Positions 1-9,601 of a stretch of 64,000 nucleotides of DNA are shown in pieces; position 1 is the first letter of the stretch; every line of letters starts with the position of its first letter. The stretch comes from Arachnia propionica (GTDB lineage Bacteria; Actinomycetota; Actinomycetes; Propionibacteriales; Propionibacteriaceae): NCBI RefSeq assembly GCF_037055325.1, contig NZ_CP146373.1, forward strand, positions 558,001 to 622,000, written 5' to 3'. A model generated the notes under the pieces. The model was not told where the DNA came from. It did not search any database and saw nothing but the letters and a program-made list of their open reading frames with translations. The translations under genes and the position numbers were made by a program.

Positions 1-602
<602 letters not shown>

Positions 603-620
603 CGTCAGCACCGGGCCAGA

Positions 621-2273
621 CTACCCGGCCAGCACCTCGCGCAGCACGTCAAGCGGCAGTGACCCGACGGCTAGGGCACGGTCGTGGAAGTCGCGCAGGT
701 CGAATTCCTGCCCAGCCCGGCGGGCCGCGTCGTCGCGGATCTGCTCCCAGATCCGCTGGCCGATGAGATAGCTAGGTGCCTGCCCCGCCCACCCCAGGTA
801 GCGGTGCAGCTCGAAACGCAGCTGGTTTTCTTCCATGGCGACGTTGTCGCGCAGCAGCTGCCAGCACTTGTCGTGATCCCAGGTCCCGCCACCGTACCGG
901 TCGAAGGCGGGTTTACCGAGGTGGATTCCCAGGTCGAGAACAACCCGGGTGGCGCGCAACCGTTGGCCGTCAAGCATCCCGAGACGCTCTCCCGGGTTCA
1001 GGAAACCGAACTCATCCATGAGACGCTCCGCGTACAGCGCCCAGCCCTCACCGTGCCCAGAGACCCAGCAGACCAGCGACCGCCAGCGGTTCAGATTCTC
1101 CGCCTGGGCGACGGCCTGCCCGATCTGCAGGTGATGGCCGGGAACGCCTTCATGATGGACGGTGGTTTTCTCCTGCCAGGTGGTGAACTCAGTGACCCCC
1201 GCGGGAACGGACCACCACATACGGCCAGGGCGGGAGAAATCAGCGGATGGTCCGGTGTAGTAGATACCGCCAGTCGCTGAGGGGGCGATCATGCCCTCGA
1301 TGGAGCGTACCCTCGGATCCAGGGTGAAGTACTTCCCGTCGAGGGCCGCGATGGCCTCATCAGCGGTGCGTTGCATCCATTCCCGCAGCGCCTCGGTGCC
1401 GTTCAGCTGGTTTGCCGGATCGGCGTTCAGCACAGCGATCGCCTCAGAGATGGTAGCCCCGGAGCCCACAATCTCACCTGCGATGGCCTCCTGTTCGGCG
1501 GTGATCCGAGCCAGCGCCTCTACCCCCCACTCATAGGTTTCGTCGAGATCGATCCGAGCTCCCAGGAACTCCCGGGAAGCCCGCTGGTAGCGTTCGCGCC
1601 CTACCGCGTCCGTTTCCCGAGCGACGGGGGCCAGGTCCTGGGTGAGGAACCGGACCAGGTCCCCGAAGGCGCTGCGGGCGAGTTCCGCTGCTCGTTGCAG
1701 CTCGGCGCCGAGTGTTCCCTCCCGCCCGGCTTCGGACACCAGCTGGCGGAATCGCGATTTCTCCCCGGCCAGGTCGGTGGCTTGGGCCGCCACGTCGGTT
1801 ACTGCACGGCGGGCCGGGACAATTCCCCGTGTAATGCCTTCACGCAGGGTCTCGATGTAGCCGCTGACAGCGCGGGGCATGCCCGCCATCCGGGATGCGA
1901 TGTTGCTCCAGTCATCATCGCTCCTCGTGGGCATCAGGTCGAAGACATCCCGCAACCACTGGACAGGCGAGTCGATATTGTTGACTGCGGCGAAATGGTC
2001 ACCTGCCTCAATGCTCTCCAATTCAAGACCGAGCCGTTCCCTCATGGCCGCTGCTGTGACTTCATCGACCGCATCCGTTCTCGGCGTCTCCTCGATCAAT
2101 CGGAGCGTGCGTCGCAGCTCATCAGCCCAGTGACCGATACCCTCCGGGGAGTAATCGGGCAGCTCGTGGTCGTGACCCGGCAGACCGATTCCCGTTGCCG
2201 CGAGAGGGTCGTTGGCTGCCAGGGCATCGACGTGGGCCTCGGCGACGGCATCGAGTGGAGTAGATGTGCGCAT
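621..2273 (-). CDS. DUF885 family protein, putative zinc metallopeptidase
   Basis: 550 residues, the usual length for the DUF885 family. Around residues 371-379 it carries the family metal-binding stretch HHEGVPGHH, an HExxH-like variant, and about 35 residues later GEGWALYAERL, whose Glu is a likely further ligand. No signal peptide is seen, so it is probably cytoplasmic. DUF885 proteins resemble M2/M3-fold carboxypeptidases or dipeptidases, but the substrate is not known and I infer only peptidase-like activity. It starts 9 bases after the stop of the upstream glycosyltransferase gene and ends 18 bases before glyQ on the same strand, so read-through from the 4.3-kb promoter region is likely. 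Confidence 0.85.
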   Translation of the reverse strand: MRTSTPLDAVAEAHVDALAANDPLAATGIGLPGHDHELPDYSPEGIGHWADELRRTLRLIEETPRTDAVDEVTAAAMRERLGLELESIEAGDHFAAVNNIDSPVQWLRDVFDLMPTRSDDDWSNIASRMAGMPRAVSGYIETLREGITRGIVPARRAVTDVAAQATDLAGEKSRFRQLVSEAGREGTLGAELQRAAELARSAFGDLVRFLTQDLAPVARETDAVGRERYQRASREFLGARIDLDETYEWGVEALARITAEQEAIAGEIVGSGATISEAIAVLNADPANQLNGTEALREWMQRTADEAIAALDGKYFTLDPRVRSIEGMIAPSATGGIYYTGPSADFSRPGRMWWSVPAGVTEFTTWQEKTTVHHEGVPGHHLQIGQAVAQAENLNRWRSLVCWVSGHGEGWALYAERLMDEFGFLNPGERLGMLDGQRLRATRVVLDLGIHLGKPAFDRYGGGTWDHDKCWQLLRDNVAMEENQLRFELHRYLGWAGQAPSYLIGQRIWEQIRDDAARRAGQEFDLRDFHDRALAVGSLPLDVLREVLAG

Positions 2274-2282
2274 AAACCCAAC

Positions 2283-3323
2283 CTATCGGGTGACCAGATG
2301 CCCCTTGCGGGTGCTCAGCTCCTTGTGGGTGAACACCAGGGCGCGTTGGGCGGCGAAACTGATCGCGAAGAGTGCGAACTCGGTTAGCAGCTTTGCTGCT
2401 ACCAGTGGCATGACGATCGACAGGGCCCGCAGCAACACGTAGTTGGCGACAAGGATTCCACATACGAGGAGTGCGTATCTCACTGGTGTGCTGCGGTCGC
2501 CGTCGCGGAACACCGCATGCCGGTTGAGCAAGTAGTTGACAGTGGCAGACAGCAGCCGCGCAGTAATCACGCTGAACAACAGGTTGCGGGTTACGGCCAT
2601 CAGGAGCAGCAGGGCCAGGAGGTCGATGGCAAACCCAGCCAGCGATGACCCGGCGAAGGTTAGCAGCGGTCGATAGACCCGCCACGAGTCCCGGATGGGA
2701 CGAAAGTGGGAGCTCTTGTTGCCGTGCAGGTAGACGGTTTCGATCTCGATCTCCCGGATGCTGATCCCCGCTTTCCTGGCCTGGAGCAGCAAAGACAGTT
2801 CGTACTCGAAACGTTCCCCCCGGATGGTTCCGAGCCACTCGAGCATGCTCGGCGGGTAGGCGCGCAACCCTGTCTGGGTGTCGCCCACCCTGATCGCGGT
2901 CAGGGTCTTGAACAACCAACTGGTCACCTTGTTCCCGAAGGCACTGCGCAGCGGTACCCGCCCGGTGAACCGACGCCCCCCGAGCACCATCTCGCGGGAA
3001 TCGACGTCGACCTCACGGACCACTCGCATGATGTCGGGCACCTTGTGCTGGCCATCGGAGTCGGCGCAGACGACCACCTCACCCGGGTGGTATCGCCTGG
3101 CGATGGCAAACCCGGTTTTGAGGGCATGTCCCTTTCCACGGTTCTCCTGGTATCGATGCACGGTGGCACCATGGATGCGGACTAGGGCAAAGATCTCGTC
3201 ATGGTCGGGGCCGGAACCATCGTCCACCACAAGAACGTTGGGGGCAGCGGGGTGGGCTCGCAGTTCGCGGACCAGGGCGATGAGCGAGTCACCGGGTTCG
3301 TAGGCAGGGATGAGAACGAGCAT
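2283..3323 (-). CDS. Family 2 glycosyltransferase fused to a GtrA-type membrane domain
   Basis: 346 residues. The N-terminal half (about 1-225) is a GT-A glycosyltransferase of the dolichol/polyprenyl-phosphate type: LVLIPAYEPG, VVDDGSGPDHDE, CADSDGQHKV (metal-binding DSD) and a GLRAYP-type loop. The C-terminal part (about 230-345) is a four-helix GtrA-like membrane domain (NYLLNRHAVFRDGD is characteristic). Such fusions make or flip lipid-linked sugars for cell-surface glycans; this is inferred from the family. The start ATG 3323 was chosen over an upstream ATG at 3449 because GGAAGG stands just before it and the GT motif begins at residue 2. The ribosome site lies inside the end of the preceding NAGPA-like gene, only 4 bases away, which suggests translational coupling. 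Confidence 0.85.
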   Translation of the reverse strand: MLVLIPAYEPGDSLIALVRELRAHPAAPNVLVVDDGSGPDHDEIFALVRIHGATVHRYQENRGKGHALKTGFAIARRYHPGEVVVCADSDGQHKVPDIMRVVREVDVDSREMVLGGRRFTGRVPLRSAFGNKVTSWLFKTLTAIRVGDTQTGLRAYPPSMLEWLGTIRGERFEYELSLLLQARKAGISIREIEIETVYLHGNKSSHFRPIRDSWRVYRPLLTFAGSSLAGFAIDLLALLLLMAVTRNLLFSVITARLLSATVNYLLNRHAVFRDGDRSTPVRYALLVCGILVANYVLLRALSIVMPLVAAKLLTEFALFAISFAAQRALVFTHKELSTRKGHLVTR

Positions 3324-3327
3324 GACG

Positions 3328-4299
3328 TCACCTTCCGATCCACAAGATGTCGCTGGTACCGCGTTCCTTGGTTTTCCCGAGAGGATTGTTGACGAGGGAG
3401 CCGTTGAAGACCATCTGTGAGGAACCGCCACCATCGAGGTTGTAGGCAACCTGTGCCCCCAGATCCACGAAGAGCTGCGCGAAGTCGGTCATGGTGATGC
3501 CGTTGCTGTATCCGGAGGAACGACCATCGACCACGACGAAGACGAAATGGTTGGCGGCGATCATTCCCAGTCCTGTCCTGGGCTGGGTGCCCTGGATGGA
3601 GTGGTTGCCGAAGTTGGTGTCGATCTCGAGTGTGTCGATGCCTTCGATGACGGCACCACCGTTGACGAGCGTGGGGCCGAAGGAGAGGGTATGCCAGGCG
3701 CCGTCCGAGATCAGTTTCGCAGCATTCGTACTGGTCTCGTCATAGCTGACCATGGTGCCATCCCGCATAATCGCCAAGCCTTGGCGGGCCGGCTCGTCAC
3801 GAAAAGCGATGCCGTCACGGACGATGATCCCGGTGTCGCGGAAACCGTAGTAGTCGCCGTTGATGGCAAACAGGGCCCCGACGCTTTCCGCGATCGTTGT
3901 CGGGTACTCGATGATGTTGGTTCCGAAGCTGTTCTTCGCAAAGGCGTTGCGCAGGGCGGTGACGTCATTCAGTTTCACATCGGCCACATACCAGGCCTTG
4001 GCAGAATTCCCGGAACCAGAAGTGTGTTGGGTGATGGTGATCTGCCGATCACTGGAAGTGTAGGTCGTGCCGTCGATCACCCCGTCCCCCGCCGATGTGG
4101 CAGTGGCAGTGGTGGTGCCGCTGATTTGGGTTCCGGGCAACCCTTGGTAGTCGGATGCCGAGGTGACGTTGGTGTGTTCTATCAGGTAGCGGTCGATGGC
4201 CCAGGCCGTACCGCCTGCTGCGGCGAGCCCAGCTGCCCCGGCGGCCCCGGTAATGATGGCTCGGCGGGACAGGCGCCGGGTGGATCGTGAGTTCGTCAT
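3328..4299 (-). CDS. Exported phosphodiester glycosidase family (NAGPA-like) protein
   Basis: 323 residues from ATG 4299, which is preceded by GAAGGTG; the longer reading from 4386 lacks such a site. The N-terminus has an SRRAIITGAAG stretch followed by a hydrophobic segment, compatible with a Tat-type signal or uncleaved anchor. The body matches the phosphodiester glycosidase (DUF2233/NAGPA) domain: FAINGDYYG, GIIVRDG, RTGLGMI, VVVDGRSSGYSNG, NLDGGGSSQMV and the terminal RGTSDILWIGR. Members remove sugar-phosphodiester caps or act on exopolysaccharide or cell-wall glycans. The next gene encodes a membrane glycosyltransferase, so both may act on the same surface glycan; this is inferred from position only. 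Confidence 0.83.
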   Translation of the reverse strand: MTNSRSTRRLSRRAIITGAAGAAGLAAAGGTAWAIDRYLIEHTNVTSASDYQGLPGTQISGTTTATATSAGDGVIDGTTYTSSDRQITITQHTSGSGNSAKAWYVADVKLNDVTALRNAFAKNSFGTNIIEYPTTIAESVGALFAINGDYYGFRDTGIIVRDGIAFRDEPARQGLAIMRDGTMVSYDETSTNAAKLISDGAWHTLSFGPTLVNGGAVIEGIDTLEIDTNFGNHSIQGTQPRTGLGMIAANHFVFVVVDGRSSGYSNGITMTDFAQLFVDLGAQVAYNLDGGGSSQMVFNGSLVNNPLGKTKERGTSDILWIGR

Positions 4300-4392
4300 G
4301 TCGAACACCTTCGTGAACCGCCCTGTGCAAGACCTGTGGCGACGCTTCGTGCGCGGCATGAGCGTCATCCCGCTAGACTGTGCCATCGAGTC

Positions 4393-4466
4393 GGGGCGTT
4401 AGCTCAGCCGGTCAGAGCAAGGGACTCATAATCCCTGGGTCGCGGGTTCGAGCCCCGCACGCCCCA
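4393..4466 (+). tRNA. tRNA with CAT anticodon, probably elongator tRNA-Met
   Basis: A 74-base cloverleaf can be drawn. The acceptor arms GGGGCGT and ACGCCCC pair fully, the D-arm begins AGCTCAG, the anticodon loop is CTCATAA, and the T-arm is GCGGG-TTCGAGC-CCCGC. Discriminator base A is followed by CGAAG, so CCA is not encoded. The loop CTCATAA is shared by elongator Met and the lysidine-modified Ile2 tRNA; I favour Met but cannot exclude tRNA-Ile2. A long hairpin terminator follows within 10 bases. Confidence 0.88.
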
Positions 4467-4472
4467 CGAAGA

Positions 4473-4512
4473 GACGGGGCCCGCAGGAACTGAGATTCCT
4501 GCGGGCCCCGTC
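4473..4512. terminator. Bidirectional hairpin terminator shared by tRNA(CAT) and the surface-protein gene
   Basis: A perfect 17-bp stem (GACGGGGCCCGCAGGAA at 4473-4489 with its complement at 4496-4512) closes a 6-base loop. It lies 6 bases after the tRNA on the plus strand and 11 bases after the stop codon of the large minus-strand surface-protein gene, so it can end both transcripts. Only short T runs flank it. Confidence 0.85.
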
Positions 4513-4523
4513 TTCAGTGTTTC

Positions 4524-7500
4524 TCAGCCACCGGTCTTCGGCAATCCAGGCCTGATGAGCACCGGAGGTGATGAGGGCACCGGCGTCGGGGACTCCGACG
4601 GCGAAGGACTCGGCGACGGCGAAGGACTCGGCGACGGCGAAGGACTCGGCGACGGCGAAGGACTCGGCGACGGCGACTCCACTGGGGGTGGAGGAGACAC
4701 CGGGGTGCAGGCCTGCGCCGAGGACTGCTCCCCGCTGAATGTGAGGGTGGCCCGGTTCAACAGTCCCGTCCCGTTCTCTCCCGCATCCAGCGTGCAATCA
4801 GTAGCTGCATCCGCGATTCCTGTGGATACCTTTGCCCGAACCTCGACGACAAAGACGTGCGAGGCTCCTCCCGCGATAGTTTGGTTGCTCACAAGGACCT
4901 TGTCCTTGACACCATCAAAACCGGCATTGGCTGCTGGGCCGCCCTCCGTCGACACCAACGTCACCTTCTCGACAGAAATCCCCTTCCCCGGGGCAGGGGC
5001 GTCGCTGAGGTCATAGGAACCCGTCTGGGTTCCGGTGTTCGTCACCGTGATCTTGTACGTGGTGGTCGCCTCTGCACCTTCTTCATGAGTCTCCTGGACT
5101 TCCTTGGTCACCTTCACATCCGGAGGGTTGAGGAAGGTGTTGACAGCCGTGATGCCAATCTCGGAGATCGTATTCGGGTCGTTGGTTTCAACCGGGATGG
5201 CATTGGCCCAGTCACCCGGGGTCACCTCGTGGCTGGTGGCTCCACCAGTATCTGTTTCCTCACCGAAGCAGCGTGCTCCCAGGGGCAGTTTGACCTCCGC
5301 CCCGGTGGCATCGGTGGCTGTGACGCTCTGTCCACCCTTGAGCTTGACGGGCCCGCTGAACACGGTCGTACCGGCTGCCCCGTTGTCATCAGGCACCTGA
5401 CAGGTGACAGCGACGGTGAACTCTTTCTCCTTGGCGGCCTCCACGGCTGCTTCGTCCCCATTCAGTTCCTTGGTGACCTTGACCTTCCCAGCCGAGTAGT
5501 AGTTGGTGAGTGAGGCCTTGACGCTCTGGCCCACCGCTTTGTCCGCATCCCAGCCGATGGTCACGGTACTGGAGGGAGGTTGTGCTTGTGGATCGGCATC
5601 TGCAGCGTCCGTCTCCGTGACCACGCAGGTGCTGCCAACCGGGATCCCGGTGATCGCATCGCTATCCGCCGAGGTGGCGGCGTCCGCCACTTTCACCTTG
5701 ACATCGGCTCTGTTCAGTACTTCCTTGCCATCCAAGGTGCAGACCACGGAGAAGGTGAACTCGTCCCCTCCCGCGAACGGAACCACGCCCTGTCCTTCGA
5801 GTTGTTTGCTCACGGTGAGAGCGCCACTTGCCACATAGCCCGCATCGACGGTCGGATCGTCTGTGTTCTCCGGCAGCACCACGGGAGTGGTCTGGCCGGT
5901 GGTGGCATCGGCATTCGAGTCGAGAGCGGGATCAGACCCGGCTGCCTGCTGGGTGAAACCATCCGCAGCTTTCCCGAAGGTAACGGTGTATCCGGTCGCG
6001 TCGGAAGCCCGCAGATTCGGGAATCCGTAGGCACCCTGGGCGTCTGTCTTCGTGCTGAGCGAGACCGCATTGCCCAGGTCGTCGGTGCCCTTCAGACTGA
6101 CCTCCACCCCGGCCACGGGCGGCTCATTCGATCCGTCGAACTGGTCCTGGATCCCGTTACGGTTGATGTCCAGCCAGGTGCGGTCACCGATGCTGCTGCT
6201 CACCACCCGTTCCGTGCGGGCAATCGGCCCGACAGGGAACTGGAAACCCACTGCCCGGGCGAACGCCTTGTTGGTGTAGACGTCCCCCTCAGCGTTTCCG
6301 ACCCCGGCCATGGTGATGTCGAACTCGAGGACTTCACCCGAGCCGAAGGCACCCGGCTGGATAACTCGAAGGGCAGTGACCTCGGAGGCTGCGGTCGGGC
6401 AGGTACCCGTGCCGTACACCACAGTGCCTCCCGCAGGGGAGTCGCACCACGCGGTGCTTCCCGCTGCGGAATTGCTGGCGTCATCAGGATCCTGATTAAC
6501 CTCACCGGCCGAGGTGTAGAGAATCCTTGCGGCCGCTGTTCCCTTGGTGATGGCAGCCGACTGAAACTCGAAGGTTCCGGAGAACTTCGTCTCGGCGACA
6601 TTCGTCAAACCGCTCGTGACATCGTTGCGGGGAAGAACATCAATGACGTCAGGATTTTTCACGGAGTCAGCCTCGGGACTGGGTAGCGTGTTGGTCAGGC
6701 GCACCCGCCACTTGTTCGGCTCGTTGGTGGTCTGGCCCGGCAGGTTCACCTGAGTTACGGGAGTGAGAGCTGTTTTCTGCAGCTTGATCCCGGCCAGGTT
6801 CGCGGTGACGATCTCCGCCTGATCGGTACGTTGTGCCAAGGTGGAGGCGTCGTCCTCGGCCCAGACCACGACGTCGTTGACATACGTACCGTTGACCGCG
6901 GCCGGGGAGATCTCGGTGGTGACAACGATGGGCTCCAAGGCCTTGTTCACCTCATGGCCGGGGAACACCCACCTCAGGTAGGTCTCCCCCTCGTCGCAGG
7001 CCGGACGTTTGGCATCAGCCGGGGTGGAACCCTCGGAGACCACGGCCGGGCTGATCGAGGCGGAGGTGAAGGCAGCGGCTGTAGGAAGGCAGTCCTCCAC
7101 CCACACGTCCTTCAGAATGCCGGGCACCTGGGCCGGTGAGGTCAGGGAAGCAGTGAGCTGAAACTGGGCGGTGTCGCCTCCTGTCACCTGCGGAGGAACC
7201 GAGCTGAACTCGCCAGAGGTCCCCTTGCGAACCTGCTTGTCCACCCGGACCTGAGCGGCTGCCAGGATGAGACGGTCCCCGTACTGACCGGAGTGGTTCG
7301 CCGGGTCATAGCTGGAACGCCCCCAGGCGGAGCTATTGTCCAGGAGTTCTTGTCGGGTCAGTTCCGACATGTTGGCCCGTTTCACGCTGGCCCAGTTCGG
7401 CAGGATGTCGCCAGTGGGGCGGCCAGAGTCAACCACCTCGTGGCTGATGGCCACAACCATCCGGACCCCGACACCGACCGTCTCATTGTTGGCGACAGGT

Positions 7501-9410
7501 TCAGGCAGCACCGTGTAGATGCGCACCCGGGAAACCGCGGAATAGACTCCCCGGGCCAGCAGATCCGGATCATTGCCTGGAACAGCGGCCGGATCGTCGT
7601 ACCAAGGGCCTTGGGCCTCGCCACACTCCGATGCTTCACCGTTGCCTCCGGGCGCCGCGGAGTACTGAACCTGGATGCTGGGCACCTGGGAGGAATCTGT
7701 CGCATAGGCGGCTTTGCCGTCCACCAAAGCATTGTTGTAGCCGGAAACCCATACAGGCGAACCGGCGGAAGCAACCTTTTGGAAATGGGCGTTGGGATCG
7801 GTGCTGGACGGGACGTTTCTGGCCTCAAGGCGCAGGCGTGAGCTGTCCCAGGAATCACACATCAGTGCGCTGATCTTTCCGGGAAACCCGGGATTGCTAC
7901 CGACTATCTCGAGCTGGGACTGGATGTCCTGGGTGGGAGCCACCGTAATGCCCCCGGACATTCGGGTGGCACCTCCTGCCGGGCCTTCGCCCTGGGCTGA
8001 ATCCGACGGACTGAATTTTTGTGCGCTCATGTTCCCTGGGCTTCCAGGAACGCCTTCGAAAGATTTGGAGAAACCCGTCCCCACGCTGACCTGGGGAGTG
8101 GTGCTCCGGTGATTGTTCCAGTCCTTCTCGTCTTTCGAGTCGTCACCGGGAGCTGCGCTGGTCTGGACATCCGCGGCGGTCAGCCCGGTTATGTTCAGGT
8201 TGGTGTAGGAGTTCTTGGTGGCAAGAGTCCAGGTGTTGTCCGCCTCCACACCGAAATCCTTGATGGTTGCCACAGGCGTGTAGACGATGAACGATGTGGA
8301 GATCGCGTAGGCCGTGTCCGCTGGGATGGCATTCCCGGCTGGCCTGAGTGTCTGTTTCGGATAGGTCCACAGGGTCATGTCAGCATTCTTGACCGTGAAC
8401 TTGGCGGGCTGTCCCGGGCCGGCCTGGCTGATTTCAACCGTTCCCGAGTCCCGCACCGAATTCAGCGAAGTTCCACCGCTCACGCCGATCTTCGGGCCGG
8501 GTGCGCTGTAGAAGTAGTCGTACGGGTAGACACGGCTGCCGTACTTCTCCAGGTCCGCCTTGATGGCTGCGATCTTTCCTGCATCAAGCCCGGGATACAT
8601 CGCCTCGGGAGTCACGTCGTCGGTCCACGTGACGTCCCCTGTCGCGGGCATGGCTCCTTTCCCACCGGTGGGAGCACCGATGAGCGCGGTGTAGGCGGTC
8701 ATCTTGCAGGTCGCGGCCTTGTCCCATGGGCAGGAGGTGTTGGTGGGGCCATACACGTAACCTTGGTTCGGCGAGGATGAAATGCTGTTCTTGGAGATGT
8801 CCCACTTCAACCGGGAGGACGCGGTGACGGTGGCCGCCGTGGGACTGGAGACATTGGTTGCGCCATCCGCGCTGAGCTCGGCAGAGGCCAGCGGTAGGGC
8901 GGTGCCGTTGCGCACGAGATTGCTGACCTTGGCCGTGAAATCGAAGAAATCAGAGCTGGCAGCAGGTTTGTTCCCGAGATTGCAGACGAGGCTCTGTGCA
9001 GGCATGGAATCCAGCGAGTTCGCCGTCAACGGAAGCTGTGGTGTAGGCAGTTTCTCCGGAGTCAGGGCCGATCCCGCCCCTGTGCAGAATCCGGGCAGCT
9101 CCTCCATGTAGATTCCCTTAGGGAAATCGATCTTGACGGTGGTGTTGTCCCCAGCATCCTGGTTCACCCCGTACTGGACCCTGTAGGTGATGCTGTCGTT
9201 GACCCGGACAATTCCGTTGGTTGCACTGGAATCGTTTCCCGCCGAGTCGTCGGCATCGAATGACGGAGTGCCGTCGCTCTTGACCGTGACATCAATGCTC
9301 AGTTGCGGGGCGGCGTTCGCGACCATGGGGAGCATCCCCCCGGTCAAGGCACCGATCCCCAGAATGGTCAGGGCACGTGTTCTCCACCTGCCAATGGTCT
9401 TCAAAACCAT
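4524..9410 (-). CDS. Large secreted surface protein with SdrD_B and DUF5979 domains, ending in LPKTGG
   Basis: 1628 residues. Start ATG 9410 is preceded by a strong GGGGGGAAGAA site. Residues 1-34 form a signal peptide (Arg-rich start, hydrophobic core, ANA-AP cleavage). A long N-terminal part of DUF11/isopeptide-type beta domains is followed by an SdrD_B-like domain (about 1072-1195; IGDRTWLDINRNGIQD, AGVEVSLKGTD), two DUF5979-type domains (from about 1197 and 1307; LTVSKQLEG, VKVTKELNG), a further DUF11/DUF7507-like domain (from about 1427), and an SPSPSP wall-spanning stretch (about 1574-1607). The chain ends VLIRPGLPKTGG-stop: the sortase motif is present, but the membrane helix and charged tail normally following it are missing, and a terminator starts 11 bases on. 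Probably an adhesin or pilin-like protein; its ligand is unknown. Confidence 0.88.
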   Translation of the reverse strand: MVLKTIGRWRTRALTILGIGALTGGMLPMVANAAPQLSIDVTVKSDGTPSFDADDSAGNDSSATNGIVRVNDSITYRVQYGVNQDAGDNTTVKIDFPKGIYMEELPGFCTGAGSALTPEKLPTPQLPLTANSLDSMPAQSLVCNLGNKPAASSDFFDFTAKVSNLVRNGTALPLASAELSADGATNVSSPTAATVTASSRLKWDISKNSISSSPNQGYVYGPTNTSCPWDKAATCKMTAYTALIGAPTGGKGAMPATGDVTWTDDVTPEAMYPGLDAGKIAAIKADLEKYGSRVYPYDYFYSAPGPKIGVSGGTSLNSVRDSGTVEISQAGPGQPAKFTVKNADMTLWTYPKQTLRPAGNAIPADTAYAISTSFIVYTPVATIKDFGVEADNTWTLATKNSYTNLNITGLTAADVQTSAAPGDDSKDEKDWNNHRSTTPQVSVGTGFSKSFEGVPGSPGNMSAQKFSPSDSAQGEGPAGGATRMSGGITVAPTQDIQSQLEIVGSNPGFPGKISALMCDSWDSSRLRLEARNVPSSTDPNAHFQKVASAGSPVWVSGYNNALVDGKAAYATDSSQVPSIQVQYSAAPGGNGEASECGEAQGPWYDDPAAVPGNDPDLLARGVYSAVSRVRIYTVLPEPVANNETVGVGVRMVVAISHEVVDSGRPTGDILPNWASVKRANMSELTRQELLDNSSAWGRSSYDPANHSGQYGDRLILAAAQVRVDKQVRKGTSGEFSSVPPQVTGGDTAQFQLTASLTSPAQVPGILKDVWVEDCLPTAAAFTSASISPAVVSEGSTPADAKRPACDEGETYLRWVFPGHEVNKALEPIVVTTEISPAAVNGTYVNDVVVWAEDDASTLAQRTDQAEIVTANLAGIKLQKTALTPVTQVNLPGQTTNEPNKWRVRLTNTLPSPEADSVKNPDVIDVLPRNDVTSGLTNVAETKFSGTFEFQSAAITKGTAAARILYTSAGEVNQDPDDASNSAAGSTAWCDSPAGGTVVYGTGTCPTAASEVTALRVIQPGAFGSGEVLEFDITMAGVGNAEGDVYTNKAFARAVGFQFPVGPIARTERVVSSSIGDRTWLDINRNGIQDQFDGSNEPPVAGVEVSLKGTDDLGNAVSLSTKTDAQGAYGFPNLRASDATGYTVTFGKAADGFTQQAAGSDPALDSNADATTGQTTPVVLPENTDDPTVDAGYVASGALTVSKQLEGQGVVPFAGGDEFTFSVVCTLDGKEVLNRADVKVKVADAATSADSDAITGIPVGSTCVVTETDAADADPQAQPPSSTVTIGWDADKAVGQSVKASLTNYYSAGKVKVTKELNGDEAAVEAAKEKEFTVAVTCQVPDDNGAAGTTVFSGPVKLKGGQSVTATDATGAEVKLPLGARCFGEETDTGGATSHEVTPGDWANAIPVETNDPNTISEIGITAVNTFLNPPDVKVTKEVQETHEEGAEATTTYKITVTNTGTQTGSYDLSDAPAPGKGISVEKVTLVSTEGGPAANAGFDGVKDKVLVSNQTIAGGASHVFVVEVRAKVSTGIADAATDCTLDAGENGTGLLNRATLTFSGEQSSAQACTPVSPPPPVESPSPSPSPSPSPSPSPSPSPSPSPSPSESPTPVPSSPPVLIRPGLPKTGG
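4600..4671 (-). repeat. Four perfect tandem copies of an 18-bp unit encoding SPSPSP
   Basis: The plus-strand unit GGCGAAGGACTCGGCGAC repeats four times without mismatch (4600-4617, 4618-4635, 4636-4653, 4654-4671) with partial copies at both sides. It lies in frame in the surface-protein gene, so gain or loss of a unit changes the Ser-Pro stalk by six residues without a frameshift. Confidence 0.95.
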
Positions 9411-9443
9411 TTCTTCCCCCCCTGGCTACATCAAGTAGATACC

Positions 9444-9464
9444 TTTCGCCGGGAACCGGCGAAA
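9444..9464 (-). promoter_or_regulatory. Hairpin in the 5' leader of the surface-protein gene
   Basis: A perfect 9-bp stem (TTTCGCCGG, 3-base loop GAA, CCGGCGAAA) ends 34 bases before the start codon at 9410. If transcription begins further upstream it would sit in the untranslated leader and could affect mRNA stability or translation. Its role is not known, and no terminator T-run follows on the minus strand. Confidence 0.5.
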
Positions 9465-9601
9465 ATCAAGCAGCTGAATCATAACTGCAAATGTCGCTCG
9501 ATGCTAACCAGAGATAGGAAACCAAGCTCCATCCGGTGAATCGCGTTCAGGGACGCTCCCCAGGATCGATTAGCCGGAGAACAAGAACCGCTCCCGCGAG
9601 G

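Noticed and set aside
4600-4671. Tandem repeat as a CRISPR-like array
   Set aside because: Units are directly adjacent without spacers and encode a Ser-Pro stalk in frame.
4426-4797. Alternative minus-strand frame with AVAESF repeats
   Set aside because: It is the other reading of the SPSPSP repeats and runs into the tRNA gene.
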